Of a stretch of DNA of 64,000 bases, positions 1-11,700 are shown one piece after another. The first letter of the stretch is position 1, and the number at the start of each line of letters is the position of its first letter. The translations under genes and the position numbers were made by a program. The stretch lies in assembly GCA_030549495.1 (NCBI GenBank), contig JAUIRK010001060.1, positions 124,001 to 188,000 of the forward strand, in the 5' to 3' direction. Below the pieces are notes generated by a model. That model was not told where the DNA came from and did not search any database. It saw nothing but the letters and a program-made list of their open reading frames with translations. The stretch comes from Nectonema munidae (taxonomy: Eukaryota > Nematomorpha > Nectonematoida > Nectonematidae).

Positions 1-1634
1 TTTTTTTACCCTAGTAAAATGTCTAACGCTAGATCGTGGGATCTTTGGAGTTTATGAGCTATAACACAAATAACCTGATGGCATAACAGAAATCAGTACG
101 TCTATCGATTAACATGGTATGTTTTCTAAGCGGTCATCTAATAGTATTTATTGGAGTTAGTCTTTGTACCAGAGATAAAATGCACAATTGACACCTAAAT
201 TCCATGATGAAGAACATTAGAAATTTTCTCAACTGTAATGCGGATGAATTCTTGCTTTCAAAGGAAGTAAATGCGGATCACTAGAGTCCTGTCCTTTTGC
301 TGGTCCCAAATGACTAACGCAATTATGTCGTAAAAATGTAGTTTAAGATTACTATATACTTTAAGAGTTTGCTACGAGCTGTGCCATTGCTTGTCGTACA
401 AAGCAAGATGAAAAGATCGTGAATAGTGAGACGCGTAAAATTGGAGATGGCTTTTATTTCAGTGATACCCAAATGTGTTTAAATGGAACTGAAGTTGTAT
501 GATTTGATTTTAGCTCAAATTCCATCATAAGCCACGATATAATTCCATTTTTATTTAGAATGTAGAGGAGGAGTAAGCTTGAATATCTCAAAGTTGATCA
601 CTACCAAAGATGCCATGTGCTGTATCAATGTGATTTGTTTCTTTTAATTAATATTTTTGTTGATAACTTCAAATAAATTCATTTTTATATATCAAGTGTT
701 TTCAAGTATATACCAAAATCTTCCCATTTTTATTCATTGGATTGATATATACTAGAGGGGGTGGACACATAAGTGGATAAAAAGAGCCATAAATCTTATA
801 AAGAGCGAATATCTAAGTCTATATTTTCTGTATCCTTGAGAAAATAAGTTCTTTGGAGAAGGAATCTAGTTAAAAAAGCTCTGCCCCCTGCTACTGGCTA
901 CGCCCCTGGTTCCAAGGACTAATCATTCTGTGGATGAGATCATTCTATGAAGAAGACTTTTTGCAGTATGACTTTTAAATTTGTGTGCATGCAACATATG
1001 CGTCCTTAATGAAAAAATACTATGTCAAAATGCTAGTTGGATTTATCGTTAAATGCCTGTCGGTATATTTAATAGTTCCCATTTAACCTGGCAAACTTAC
1101 TACAAATTGCAAAACTACATTGAAAATTCAGCATGGAGTACATAAATATCGACATTGGACTTGATTCGAGCAAAAATTTTAAACTACGAATTTCAATTTT
1201 CAAATATGGACAAGGTAGGGGTTAAAAACAAAAACATATCAGCAACAGGGCTCCGAAATCTTTATGTTAATATTTCTTTCATCCGTCAACTGTAGAAAAA
1301 AGTCTAGAATGTGTTAAGAATTTTAACAAAAAATTTTAAACTTTAAGAATAATTGAGAATATTTAATTTTCATAGATATTATAATTTCATTTTTCATAAT
1401 GAAGATAAATAAATATCTTAGCAACTTTTAAAAAAATAATTTACTCTATCAAATCGTCCCAATATACAATAAAGAAGCAAATCATATCGCATCATTAACA
1501 GATGTTGGCATATTCTATCTCTTTAACATTTTATGATTCAATTCTCTAATTGGGATTGGGTACGATTCACCCAACCACAATTAGTCTAAGAACAATTGGT
1601 TCAATGCGAATCAGTCTAATTAACGAATTCTTCT
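1..1634. other. AT-rich non-coding stretch
   Basis: I see no gene or RNA gene here. The only recognisable piece is at about 878-909, where the text ends in 'ctactggctacgcccctgg'. This resembles the terminal repeat of the hAT MITE at 52,985-53,319, so it is probably a MITE scrap. The rest is AT-rich unique sequence lying downstream of the 3' end of the LINE. Confidence 0.5.
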
Positions 1635-1663
1635 AAAGTAAAGTAAAGTAAAGTAAAGTAAAT
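1635..1663 (-). repeat. (TTTAC)n 3' tail of the LINE
   Basis: The plus strand reads (TAAAG)n for about five units, which on the LINE strand is a TTTAC microsatellite. Several non-LTR clades end in a short tandem repeat instead of poly(A), and its position just past the 3' UTR marks the 3' end of the element. Confidence 0.8.
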
Positions 1664-2119
1664 TTATTTGATAATAAATGGAAATTTCAATTTGTAAAAA
1701 CTTTTAAGCACTCATTCGAACATTTGGAAATGAACTTTATGGGAGAAAAACTTCACAATTCGCAAAGGGTCGACCAGAGTAATGTGACCGGGAAATAAGA
1801 GAAAAGTTGTGCATATGATGAATGACTTGAGTGACTTCATTTCGGATAGAAAACTTGACTGGAGCTAAAAGGCCAAGAAGCCGCGTGATAACATCCAGAC
1901 TCCAACATCATAAAAGGTAAGAGAACAGATAAAGCAACTTACCTGATATATAAATACATAGTTGAAAATATAATAACACATTAAGTTAATATACATAGAG
2001 AAAATCAAAAAAAAAAATAACAGAAAAAGGTGAACATATCAATACAAGAAAAAATATATAAGTGAATACATATATATTATACATATAATTACTTTAAATG
2101 CATAAGATATGGCGAAAAA

Positions 2120-3983
2120 TTAGTTTATACACATCGAGCAATTTCGCGAACAGACATTGCATACTAGAGAATTTAAATTTTTTTTCATGATGTTTTTGAA
2201 AGAATTCAATGAGAGATTCTCGATGTCAATATTATAAACATAATCGTTCCAAAGTTTAATTGATCTATACTTGAGTGTATTTTTAGAACTTGCCAAACGG
2301 ACGAATTTAATAGATACTTTCCTTGGATATCGTAGACTATAGTTTAAACTACTCTTTCTGGGAACTATCCAGCTATCATAGACGTCAGGTAGTTGATTTA
2401 AAAACAATTTATACACAAATATGGACATCTGAAGATTATAAATTTCTTTTACTCTCAATAAACACTTTTTTGCACACACGACATCGAAACTATCAGGTTT
2501 CGTCCTTAATATTGTTTTCAAAGTACGATTTTGAATGCATTTTATTTTGTTCAAGTTAGAACAGCCCCAATTGACAATGCTATAATAGCAATTTGGCAAA
2601 AAAAAGTGCTTTATACATTATAAGCTTCACTTCTATGGAAAACTCATTTTTATATCTCTTTAAAACTCCGGCTACATTATTTAGCTTTATACTAATAGAG
2701 TTTATATGATTTTTCCAACTCAAACTTTCATTCACAGTTAATCCAACAAGATTAAAAGTGAATTCACGCTTAATATTAGTGTTAAAAGAATACTTTGTAC
2801 TTTTATTTGAAAAAATCATATATCTTGTTTTGTCTTTGTTTATTTTCAAACTGTTCTTAATCATCCATGTATTTGCTTGATTAATAACTTCATCGACAGA
2901 GTCCTGCGAGTTAGAAAAATGTGAAAGTGGAACTAAAATTGTAATGTCGTCTGCAAAGTAAAGACACTTTAATTTTGAATCTATTCGGTGGAAGTCGTTA
3001 ATATATAGTGAGAAAAGAAGGGGACCTAAGATAGAGCCTTGGGAAATTCCATTGAAAGATCTAAACGGTCTAGAGGAAAAGTTATTAATAACTTGATACC
3101 TATTGATTAAATACGAGTTCATTAACTTGAGAGCTTGACTTGAAAATCCATAGTATGAAAGCTTCTTTATAAGAATATTAAATGAGATGCTATCAAAAGC
3201 CTTGGATAAGTCCAAGTATAGAGCCAGTACATCTTCTTTTTTTTCTAACATATCAGTAATCTCTGTAATAAAAAATGAATGCAGATGCGTAGTTGAGTAA
3301 CCATGCCTAAATCCAAATTGATACTTATATATAATATGACTCTCATTGACATATGACACAATTTGATTGTATAAAATTTTTTCCAAAAGTTTAGAAAGCG
3401 AACTAATGATGCTTATCGGTCTATAATTTTCTATTTTATTACGACTTCCTTTTTTGAAAGTCGGCAATGTTTTTGAAAACTTGAAACATGAGGGGAAGAC
3501 CTGAAACTCAATGCATGAATTATTATAAGTAATCAAAAGATAATCCTTCAAATAATCAAATACTAAAATTATTTTGTCAAGAGAAATACCATAAATATCA
3601 TTAGCCGTTTTTGATTTTATCTTTGACAGAGATAGTAAAATATCTTCAAGTGTTAATTTTCTAAACTCAAATAAAGACAAGGACTGAGTCAAATAGTTTT
3701 CAAAATTTTGATCATGATTATTATTGAAATTTATGTTTGAGGAGTAAAAATCGGCAAATTTATTAGCAATTACTTGATTATCAACAATTAATTGATTCTC
3801 ATCTAAAATACTCATTTGGCCTTTGGAATTATTTTTCATCAGAGAATTAATTTTTCTCCACATTATCTTGTTATTACATACGTTCCGAAACATATTAGAA
3901 TAGTAAATTGCCTTTGCTTTTTTTATACTATACTTAACTTTATTTCTAAGGAAAACAAAGTTAGCTTTCAAATCAGAATTCAA
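2120..3983 (-). pseudogene. LINE ORF2, reverse transcriptase and C-terminal part
   Basis: The RT domain is read from about 3,983 down to 2,580. It shows the fingers motif (NYRPISIISSLSKLLEKILY), the first catalytic aspartate in LDLSKAFDS, the turn SQGSILGPLLFSLYINDF and the catalytic pair in YFADDITILV. The linker upstream is basic (KKAKAIYYSNMF), as is usual between endonuclease and RT. The reading frame shifts within a run of eight T near 2,600. The C-terminal tail then continues from 2,599 to 2,120 (IVNWGCSNLNKIKCIQNR and onward), which is typical of the Jockey/CR1 group. The protein would nick a target and copy its own RNA into the break. It cannot be made intact from this copy. Confidence 0.9.
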
Positions 3984-3989
3984 AGGATA

Positions 3990-4458
3990 TTTTTTTAGCT
4001 TTCTGTGAAGACATTCAATTTAAAAGATAAAATTTCAAGACAATCGTAGAATGGCCTAAGATATGATTTCCAGTCAAAGTTACGAACATTTGAAACAAAA
4101 GTACTCTCAATAAAGACATTTTTAAACTGCCTAATAGTGTCGTGACTCTCATCACTCAACGAAATTAGTATAGCAAAATGGTCGGACAATGCTGTAGAAA
4201 AAAACATATGAAAAATAAGACTGAACTTTAAAGGGTACAAAAAAATTGTCAATCAAAGATTTAGACAATGGTGTAGTTGGTTGCGTTATTATAGGTTTAA
4301 AACTGTGTCAAAACAGAAGATTAAGAAATTCACTTATTCTACTATCAGAATCTACTTTCAGCAAATTTACATTAAAGTCTCCTAAGATGAAACTTTTATT
4401 ACACTCAATTTTAGAAAGAAATCCAGAAAATTCACCAATGAAATCTTCTAACTTTTAG
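3990..4458 (-). pseudogene. LINE ORF2 endonuclease, C-terminal half
   Basis: Reading the minus strand downward from about 4,450, the frame gives FILGDFNVNLL, then LIDNFF, and in a second frame LSDHFAILISL. These match the GDFN, D/N and SDH active-site blocks of the exonuclease/endonuclease/phosphatase fold found in LINE ORF2 proteins. At least one frameshift separates the GDFN and SDH blocks. The join to the RT linker is near 3,990. Confidence 0.8.
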
Positions 4459-4603
4459 TAACAAAGGGGAGATATTATTGTGGAAAAAATTTTTTGAAAT
4501 TTAAAAATTTTTAAAATAAAAAATTTAAACTGAGTTTATTGGAAATTTTTTAAAAGAAAAAAGGGGGGGGGGTTAAAAAAATGGAAAAAAAAAAAAAAAA
4601 AAT
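4459..4603. other. Homopolymer-rich join inside the LINE endonuclease
   Basis: About 145 bases made almost only of A and T runs plus a run of ten G (from about 4,563) and a run of about 18 A (from about 4,585). It replaces roughly 90-100 codons expected between the endonuclease N-terminus and its GDFN block. It looks like a poorly resolved read or a gap fill, but a real deletion with filler DNA is possible. Confidence 0.6.
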
Positions 4604-4818
4604 TCAAATTCGGAAACTTTAGCTGCTAAAGACTGACAATTGATACTTAGGACAATAAAACCCTTGAGCAAATTTTCTGTTTTACTATAATCTATGTAAG
4701 AAGATTGCTTATGAGCATCTAATGGAATAAGATGGTAAAAATACGTTGACGTAAGATCACCACCACATTCAGGTTGAGAATTACAGTCAAACATTAGAGT
4801 ATATTCTCGTTTTAACAA
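4604..4818 (-). pseudogene. LINE ORF2 N-terminus, start of endonuclease
   Basis: The reading frame from about 4,794 gives MFDCNSQPECGGDL, a short linker, and then FIVLSINCQSLAAKVSEFE. The last segment matches the first beta-strand block of LINE endonucleases (N-x-Q/R-S-L followed by a K-x-x-E/D helix). The frame then runs into the homopolymer join at 4,603. The likely ORF2 start lies about 70 bp past the end of ORF1. Confidence 0.75.
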
Positions 4819-4859
4819 ATTCTATTTCATTCAATACGAGAGGACATGATTTATCGAAA

Positions 4860-5771
4860 TCACTGTGAGTGAATTTGTCTTTTACTAATACAATTAATGC
4901 ACTTGTGCATCTCTGGTGAATTTTTTTTATCGCAAGTATGACTTTCATGATTATTTGAACAAAACATACATTTTGGAGAATCTTTGCTTCTACAGTTTGA
5001 TTTCAAGTGTCCTATTTTACAACAAGACGTACACTGTTTAACAGAGATAAAATCACTAACCCTATAAACTTGAAAACCAAAATATAATGAATCACTAAGA
5101 GATGACAATAACTTTCGTAAAACCTCATCGACTTTGAATATCATAAATTTGAAACTCGAATTATGATAAATTTTTTCAAACACAAATTCAAATTTACATC
5201 CATTGTCTATTGCTTCCTTTATTTTGGAATTTTTATTTAATATTGAACTTAATACTGTTTCTTTCGATAAATTAGAATCCACACCTCTAATTATAATTTT
5301 CCGAAAACTATCATTAGGTTCTATGATTTTGTATTCTTGATTTTCATTAATTTTTGAAACAACGAGATTTCGATTAACAACATCTGGAAAATCCCATTTA
5401 AATACTTTACCTCTTTTAGTAAGTTTAGAAATCTTAACTTTCTCTAAAACATCCTAAGTGTCTTTTTCTAAAGAACTAATAGTAGAAACGGTTTCTGACT
5501 TTATATAGATCGGCTTTGTTTTACTAGTCGAATGAGATAGTACGTCCGCATAACTTTTTTTACTATTACTTAATGATTCTTGAAGCAAGTCAATCTTTGA
5601 ATCTATAGTATCAAGCTTAGTCACTAATTTGATATGATCGTTTAACTGGTCAAGAAAATTTATGAGCTCAAACTTTATCTCTTTTTTTGAAAAGGTATCA
5701 AGTTTATCAATTAACTTACCCAGACTCTTTCTCAATGGATCAAGTCTTTCACTCAATTGCTCATTACACAT
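4860..5771 (-). pseudogene. LINE ORF1, coiled-coil and zinc-knuckle protein
   Basis: ORF1 would bind the LINE RNA. The N-terminal half (5,771 to about 5,454) is rich in K, L, E and D with heptad-like spacing (LDPLRKSLGKLIDKLDTF), suggesting a coiled coil. An in-frame TAG at about 5,454 interrupts it; the same frame reopens at once and runs to 4,860. The second half ends with a CCHC knuckle (C-x2-C-x4-H-x4-C in CTSCCKIGHLKSNC), then a C-x2-C-x3-H-x4-C knuckle (CMFCSNNHESHTC) and the start of a third (CINC). I chose MCNEQLSERL at 5,771 as the start because the residues upstream are hydrophobic and not typical. Zinc knuckles at the ORF1 C-terminus fit the Jockey/I side of the LINE tree. Confidence 0.85.
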
Positions 5772-5841
5772 TATAAATATGAAATAAGTACTGTACAAAA
5801 ACAATATAATTCACTATATATTAAGTAAAAATAATAATACT

Positions 5842-5914
5842 AAATAAGTGCTAAATGATAGTATTAGAAAGATAATGATAGTATAAATAAGTACTAAATG
5901 ATAGTATTAGAAAG
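5842..5914 (-). repeat. Tandem repeat in LINE 5' region
   Basis: Two 30-bp copies that differ at one base (both contain 'ctaaatgatagtattagaaag') lie 43 bp apart. A shorter 'gcagacga' repeat follows up to about 5,935. Repeated 5' regions are common in LINEs that need internal promoters. Confidence 0.6.
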
Positions 5915-5945
5915 CAGACGACTAAAGGCAGACGAAAAAAGTAAA

Positions 5946-8612
5946 ATGGTTGGAGCAAAAAGATATAAAAATGTAAAGCTATTAGGTCTCAAGCTGATTC
6001 GTTTGATAGAGTTTGGTTTAAGACGATTAATCTAAAATTCATGAAAGAAAATACCAATGCGTTCGAAGACGTCCCCAAATTTTAGAAAAAAATACTAGAA
6101 AACTTATTATATAACACTAAATCTAATATTAGTCGTAAACACCAACACTAACTCTAACCTTAGGACCAATGGTCTTTTGGTGATTACACCAAATGGTATT
6201 AGACCAATTGGTGAATAGCGATTTTCCATTTTATGTCATCAATTTGACCAATCATCGTCTTCTGTTTTATTCACAAAGAATAATTCGCTTCGCTCGGACC
6301 AAACCCTATTAACTATTATCAATTAATCTCTCTTTTTCTACAATTTTGGCAAATGCCGTGATTATATGATAATCTTGGCAGGAAAAGAGCTTGAAAAGTT
6401 TTGCTTGTGGGGTTGCAGTCTGTCCACTCCTGCTTTTGTAACTAAGATATCTGCTATATTAATATAACATAACCTAACATCATTTATTAGCGAAAGTAGG
6501 CAGAACCTGTTAATTATCGCATCTGAGTAACGGAAAGAAGACCTACGGTACGATTATACGGTGATTTTCTCACCACCAAACAAACTCAATTGTGAGATAC
6601 AGTTTCCATGTCATGGTTCAAAAAGGATGTAATATGTAACTCCGGCTGGTGATCGTATTTTGTATGTAACACACACTTACTTAAGCATTTAACTGATCTT
6701 AAAAATGATGACATACAAATCAGAGTTTAAAGATCGATTCTCAAATAACGAAATGATTTATGTGGCAATGTTCAAAGTAAAAATGATTGACACTGAATCA
6801 TACAGAGTTTAATTAAAAATGGTTTCCTCTAATTTAGGCCTTTTCAACATAGGGTCCATTTTGGGTCTTAGGAAAAATCATTTGGGATCAACTACATTCC
6901 ATCAGACTTCAAAATTAAAAGTTTTTGAATGGAAGAAAAACAACACAAATCCCACTAGTAGATTTAAACTTGAATATACTTTGATACAGATTACAACAAA
7001 TTGATCTATTGTTCTATTTTTGCATATTGTATCGTTTTACCTTGAATAATATTTTTGGGTCTAGAAATAATGGTTTCAATGAAATTTTTGGGCCAATTGT
7101 GAAAGTACCAATTACGTGCAACCTTTCAACTACACATGTTCCGCATTTTCCCAATTTATTTAGTTTCTTATTACACCCATTTATCTTTTGATTGGTAAAG
7201 TAACTTCCTATTTTATATGAAGGGTGGCTCCTCATTGCATGCCCTTCAAAAAATATGATGATTTAAAATGGCGGATTTGCAAAAAAGGTCTCCAATTTAT
7301 TTTATATTAAGAAAATACGATGGAAGGGAAGCAATTTAAATCGTTTTTGTGTGAAGATACGATGCAGGGCCAAATTTTGCATGCCTATTGTATAAATCAC
7401 GCATCGCCACTGTTTTATATATTTTCCAAAAATATCATTTTTAGAAGTTTCACTAGTTAATGAGAATAATCACACGGTATCTAATTGAGAGATGTGAAAT
7501 TTTTTGTATCCGTGGTTACGAATATCAAGTTTGACATCCTGGACTAGAGGATAGAATGTGAGAATGATTTTTTAGCGGATATCATAATTGCTATTCTAAG
7601 CAAAAGCAAGTTTTATAATTCTTAAAAATTTAGATGTCATGTATAAGACTTAGTCAAAGTTATTTAACATACATAGCATAAAAATTGTAAAATTCCCAAA
7701 AAAAACTTTGTGGGATATAGAAAAAAGAAAAGGGTTTGAAAATTGTGAATGCGGATGTAGAAACCTTTTTCGGATATACAATATATCTCTAATCTAATGT
7801 AAAGCAGATTTGTATTAAAAAGCATTAAAATAAACTCGGATGACATTATTTTTTCCTATGCATGGCGATTCTGAATCACCCTGTACTTTAATTCAGAATA
7901 GTTTTTGTTTGATCAGAAACTAAACAAAGATATCGCAGCATTGAGTGGAGTATGTACCAAGAGAGAGCCAGGAGGGCGGCATTTATTTGTATTAACATAT
8001 CAGTTGCAATAAAAACATTCTAGGCTTTACTAATAATGTAATAAAATCGCTGCTGCACTTTGCCTTCTATTTTGCAGATGTGAATGAATTATTCAGTTTT
8101 GGAGTGTATCACAAATTTCATGAGGGCGCCACTGATTGCATTATTAAATTGAATGCAATTGGGGATAAAAATTATTCTTTGAAAAGTATACATTTTGTGG
8201 AGTGGCTCGTAAGATTTTATATACTATTACGCGTACAAGGTTTTTAGTTGTTGACGAGATGTCTATGGTATACCAAAAAAAAGAAATATTTATTATTCTA
8301 AAGATTAATTATAATCCAATAATATTTTTCAAATCAACAAATTATTTTAGTCAAAAATAGGACTTTAAAAATATAATGTATACATGAACATGTGAAAAAA
8401 GGTGTTACAAAGTAGGAATTAATCACAACAAAACTGTGTTCCATGCAAGAATGCTAGAGAATTTAATAATTTATGATATTTTGTTTGTGGTTAAGGATGC
8501 CTTCATTAATGACGCAAGAAAGTATTTGTAATAAAATAAAGAATCTGTATACATATTTTAAAACACACACGCATATATAATATAAATACTTAATCATAAG
8601 TGGTAATAACAA
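5946..8612. other. Intergenic stretch, no gene seen
   Basis: This interval lies between the LINE 5' end and the LARP1 stop codon. Only short chance reading frames are present and none shows a known motif. On the LARP1 strand, AATAAA occurs at about 8,290 and ATTAAA at about 8,463; either could serve as the LARP1 poly(A) signal, but neither is proven. Confidence 0.5.
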
Positions 8613-8786
8613 TTAAACTTTATTCTCTTCACAATCCTTAAAAAAGACGTGGAAGTCTTCTAAGCGTCTGAATCTTTTAAGAATCTCGGATAATTCATCC
8701 GAGAGGCAAAGACTTTTAGACTGAGAAGAGTATTTCATGAAAGTCCACAACTTTTCCAAACCATACAACTCTCCATTTTTATAATC
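8613..8786 (-). CDS. LARP1: LARP1 exon, last: DM15 C-terminal repeat and stop
   Basis: The acceptor 'tgtttttcaaaag' lies just above 8,786. The exon opens with [20 protein letters not shown], which matches the DYEAGQLYGLEKFWAFLKYS block of vertebrate LARP1. [10 protein letters not shown] follows, then TAA at 8,613-8,615. It enters in phase 0, matching the previous exon. Confidence 0.96.
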   Translation of the reverse strand, partial: DYKNGELYGLEKLWTFMKYSSQSKSLCLSDELSEILKRFRRLEDFHVFFKDCEENKV

Positions 8787-11700
8787 CTTTTGAAAAACAA
8801 TGGAATAATTAGAAAAACTTGATGAAAACGCCAAATCCTTAATTGAGGACTTAATTTTCAACCTTTTCAATTAAACACTCAAAAAATATTTTTGTTGAAT
8901 TGTTTTCTAATCTCTACCTAAACGTTTGTCTGACTATTGTTAATTACACTATTTGCTTAATTATAATATATTATGGAAAGAATATATAAGTGGGATTACC
9001 TTTTTACTAATTTTGCTGGTAAGTTACACTAACTAGTAAACTAATCGTTTGTTTACTTTCAACAACAATTCATGCAATAAAAGAATCGTTCGATAAAAAG
9101 GCTGCTTCGCCAAATATTCATTCGACGAATCGCCCGGCGACAAAATGTCCAGGCAGCACAAATATGCTGGAACTTGAGAAAATCGATCTATTTATTTTTC
9201 CCACAAAATGGAACACTATACTTTTATCACTAAAAAGTGTGCCCAAATCAAATTCATTTTCTGTGATACTCTTTCAGTTACACAAACATATATAAGGGGA
9301 TTAATGACGGTTCGTTGGTTCCGATTCATTTTCTAAAATAAATTGATCGTAAATTTATACTCATTAAATTATACAAAGAAATATGATCAATAACGAACTA
9401 AATAATTCCACACACAAATTGAGATGCAACCATATGGGGCCAAATGGTAAGAATGAAATTATTAAGGACGTCGGTTGACCTTGAGCATCACAAAATGATG
9501 AGAATGGGAAAAATATTTTGCGACTCCGCCTTCACTTTTATAATTTTCCTACTCCGACTCCCCCCATTTGTAATTTTGCGTTGTAGCATCTGGGCAAGGG
9601 GTCAGATGTGCGTAAATATTGGCAAACACTTGACATGTACCTTCTTCTGATGATATGTACCATATTTCAAGGTCGTTTGTGAATGCCAATTTTGGAGAGT
9701 CATTGAAAGATTTCCTGTTATTTAAAGACATTTCTGCTATATGTTGAAAACAACATAATTTATTAAAATGTTTTATTGGTTTGTATTTGTAGCTTAGTGT
9801 CTTTCTTACATTGTCTTCAAAAAGATTTCAAATTATTGTCTATAATCTTTTTATCTAAGCCAAAACAATAGTTTCAAAAAGTAAATTGATGCTAAATTAT
9901 TTTTTCAAATGTATTCGCTTTAAGAAATTTTCCCAAAAACTTTCTACTCAGTTTTGTTGTTCCTTTAAAAGTTATTTTTAATTTAATTTTCAGCCTTTTT
10001 CCATGAGTTCCAAAAACACGACATTTGACCAAAATGTTAAAGATTTTTTATGTTGCGTTTTTGTTACGTTGGGTGCTAAAGAAAGTGTCTATGAATTTAT
10101 TTTTTAAAAACTATTTTTAAAATCGGAGTTGCAATGATTATTACGACTCCAACTCCGACAATCCTGGGTGGAAACCTTGAAAGCCAAAGCTATTTGAGCA
10201 TCAAGCTCATCTTGAATCTCCCATTTTACATCCAACTTTGTTTGCTGCCAAAGTAAGGCTCAAAAACGATTGGACAAATAATTTTTAAAATTACAAATAT
10301 TCATAACTTATTCCACCATCAACTTCTGGAGTCAAAAGCGGTTTATAGCTTATGAACGCACGTGTGTCTCCTCTTCGAACAGGTATACACAAAAGCAACG
10401 TAGACTTATACAAAATAATCGCAACGTAAAATTACGTTATACACCCATAGACTTGTATTGTCAACCACAACTATGGACAAAGAAAATCAATATTGGATTT
10501 ATTCACAATCTTCGCAGTTATTGGAGCACTTCAATCGACTATTTTTGTTTTCTCATTCTTGAATTTAGGGGCAAAAACATTACGTGCCCCAAATCGATAT
10601 TTGACGTGTATTATGCTCTGAACGCATGAATGGGTAATCTGCAGTGTCTCATTGATGTTATACCCTTTTGAAATTTAGTCATGTAGAAGCCGTATATATA
10701 TACATCATCTTCTATATAGATACCACTTTTTTTTTTGAAAAATTTTCTATAAATTCCAAAAAATACATCATTCGAATCATGAATCCTCAGAAAGATATAT
10801 TATATGATTTTTAAATATGCATAAAATATGATTTCAATTTTTTTAAAAATTAGTTCTTTTCTGTGTGGAAACCATTTTTGAGTTGTATCCCCTGGACACA
10901 CTAAAATGTCAAGGAAAGGCAGTTTTATTAATTCAGAAACAAGTATTCTATATAAATGATGATAATATAAACAGATTCGAGAAGATTAATAAAAGGTAAA
11001 ACCTTTAAAACTTCATTTTGAAAGTCTTGAAACAGGTCTCCTTTAAACTTGGTCTGAAGGCCATAACTATAAAAACGGAAAAGACACTCAAGGCCATAAC
11101 GATAGCAGAACTTGGAAGAGTCTTCCAAAGCCAATTGCCTGAATGTTGTATACATGCTTTTGTTGAAATGCTGGCGCAAGAAGAAGGACCAGAAGCGATA
11201 CAGAGTGTTCAATTCACTACACGTGGATGGGCCATTGAGGTTTCTTTCTAAAAAAGATTCAACGATTTTAAGTCTTTTCACTATAAAACATACTTTTGCA
11301 TGCTGCACATGGAATCGCTCGTAAAGCAAAAGTAATTTGTATTTTAGCAGTGTGGTTTGAAAACTGAGCGAGTGTCGATTTTTTTCAATGAGTTGATATA
11401 TAACTTGGAGCAGCATAATATAATAATATGCATGTGTTTGTATATCCCTCAAAACAGTGCCTATAAAAGGGTCAATTTAACAGACTTTTTAAAAAAATAT
11501 ATATAATTTGATTTATGATCTTAATAAATATTTTTACTTTTGCCATTTCTAATTTAGCTTATTTAAAATTCAAGTATTCGTTAAAAATAAGTCAAATTTA
11601 AAATTTTCTAAATAAATTATTTATTTTCTGTCTAAAATGCAATAATACCTATGTTTATATCAGAAGGAAAAGTTTACAAAATTTTTAAAAATCAAAATTT

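Larger units (their letters stand above)
1635..5945 (-). mobile_element. Non-LTR retrotransposon (LINE), Jockey/CR1/L2-like, nearly full length
   Basis: A two-ORF LINE on the minus strand. Reading 5' to 3' it has a short 5' region with a tandem repeat, ORF1 with a coiled-coil-like N-terminus and zinc knuckles, ORF2 with an apurinic-type endonuclease and a reverse transcriptase, a 3' UTR of about 450 bp and a (TTTAC)n tail. The RT has the order of motifs usual in this superfamily: NYRPIS, the LDLSKAFD box, the GISQGSILGPLLF box and the YFADD catalytic box. The copy is dead: ORF1 has an in-frame TAG, part of the endonuclease is missing, and the frame shifts near the end of ORF2. Placement in the Jockey/CR1/L2 group rests on motif style only; the exact clade was not determined. 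The 5' boundary (about 5,945) is approximate. Confidence 0.9.
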
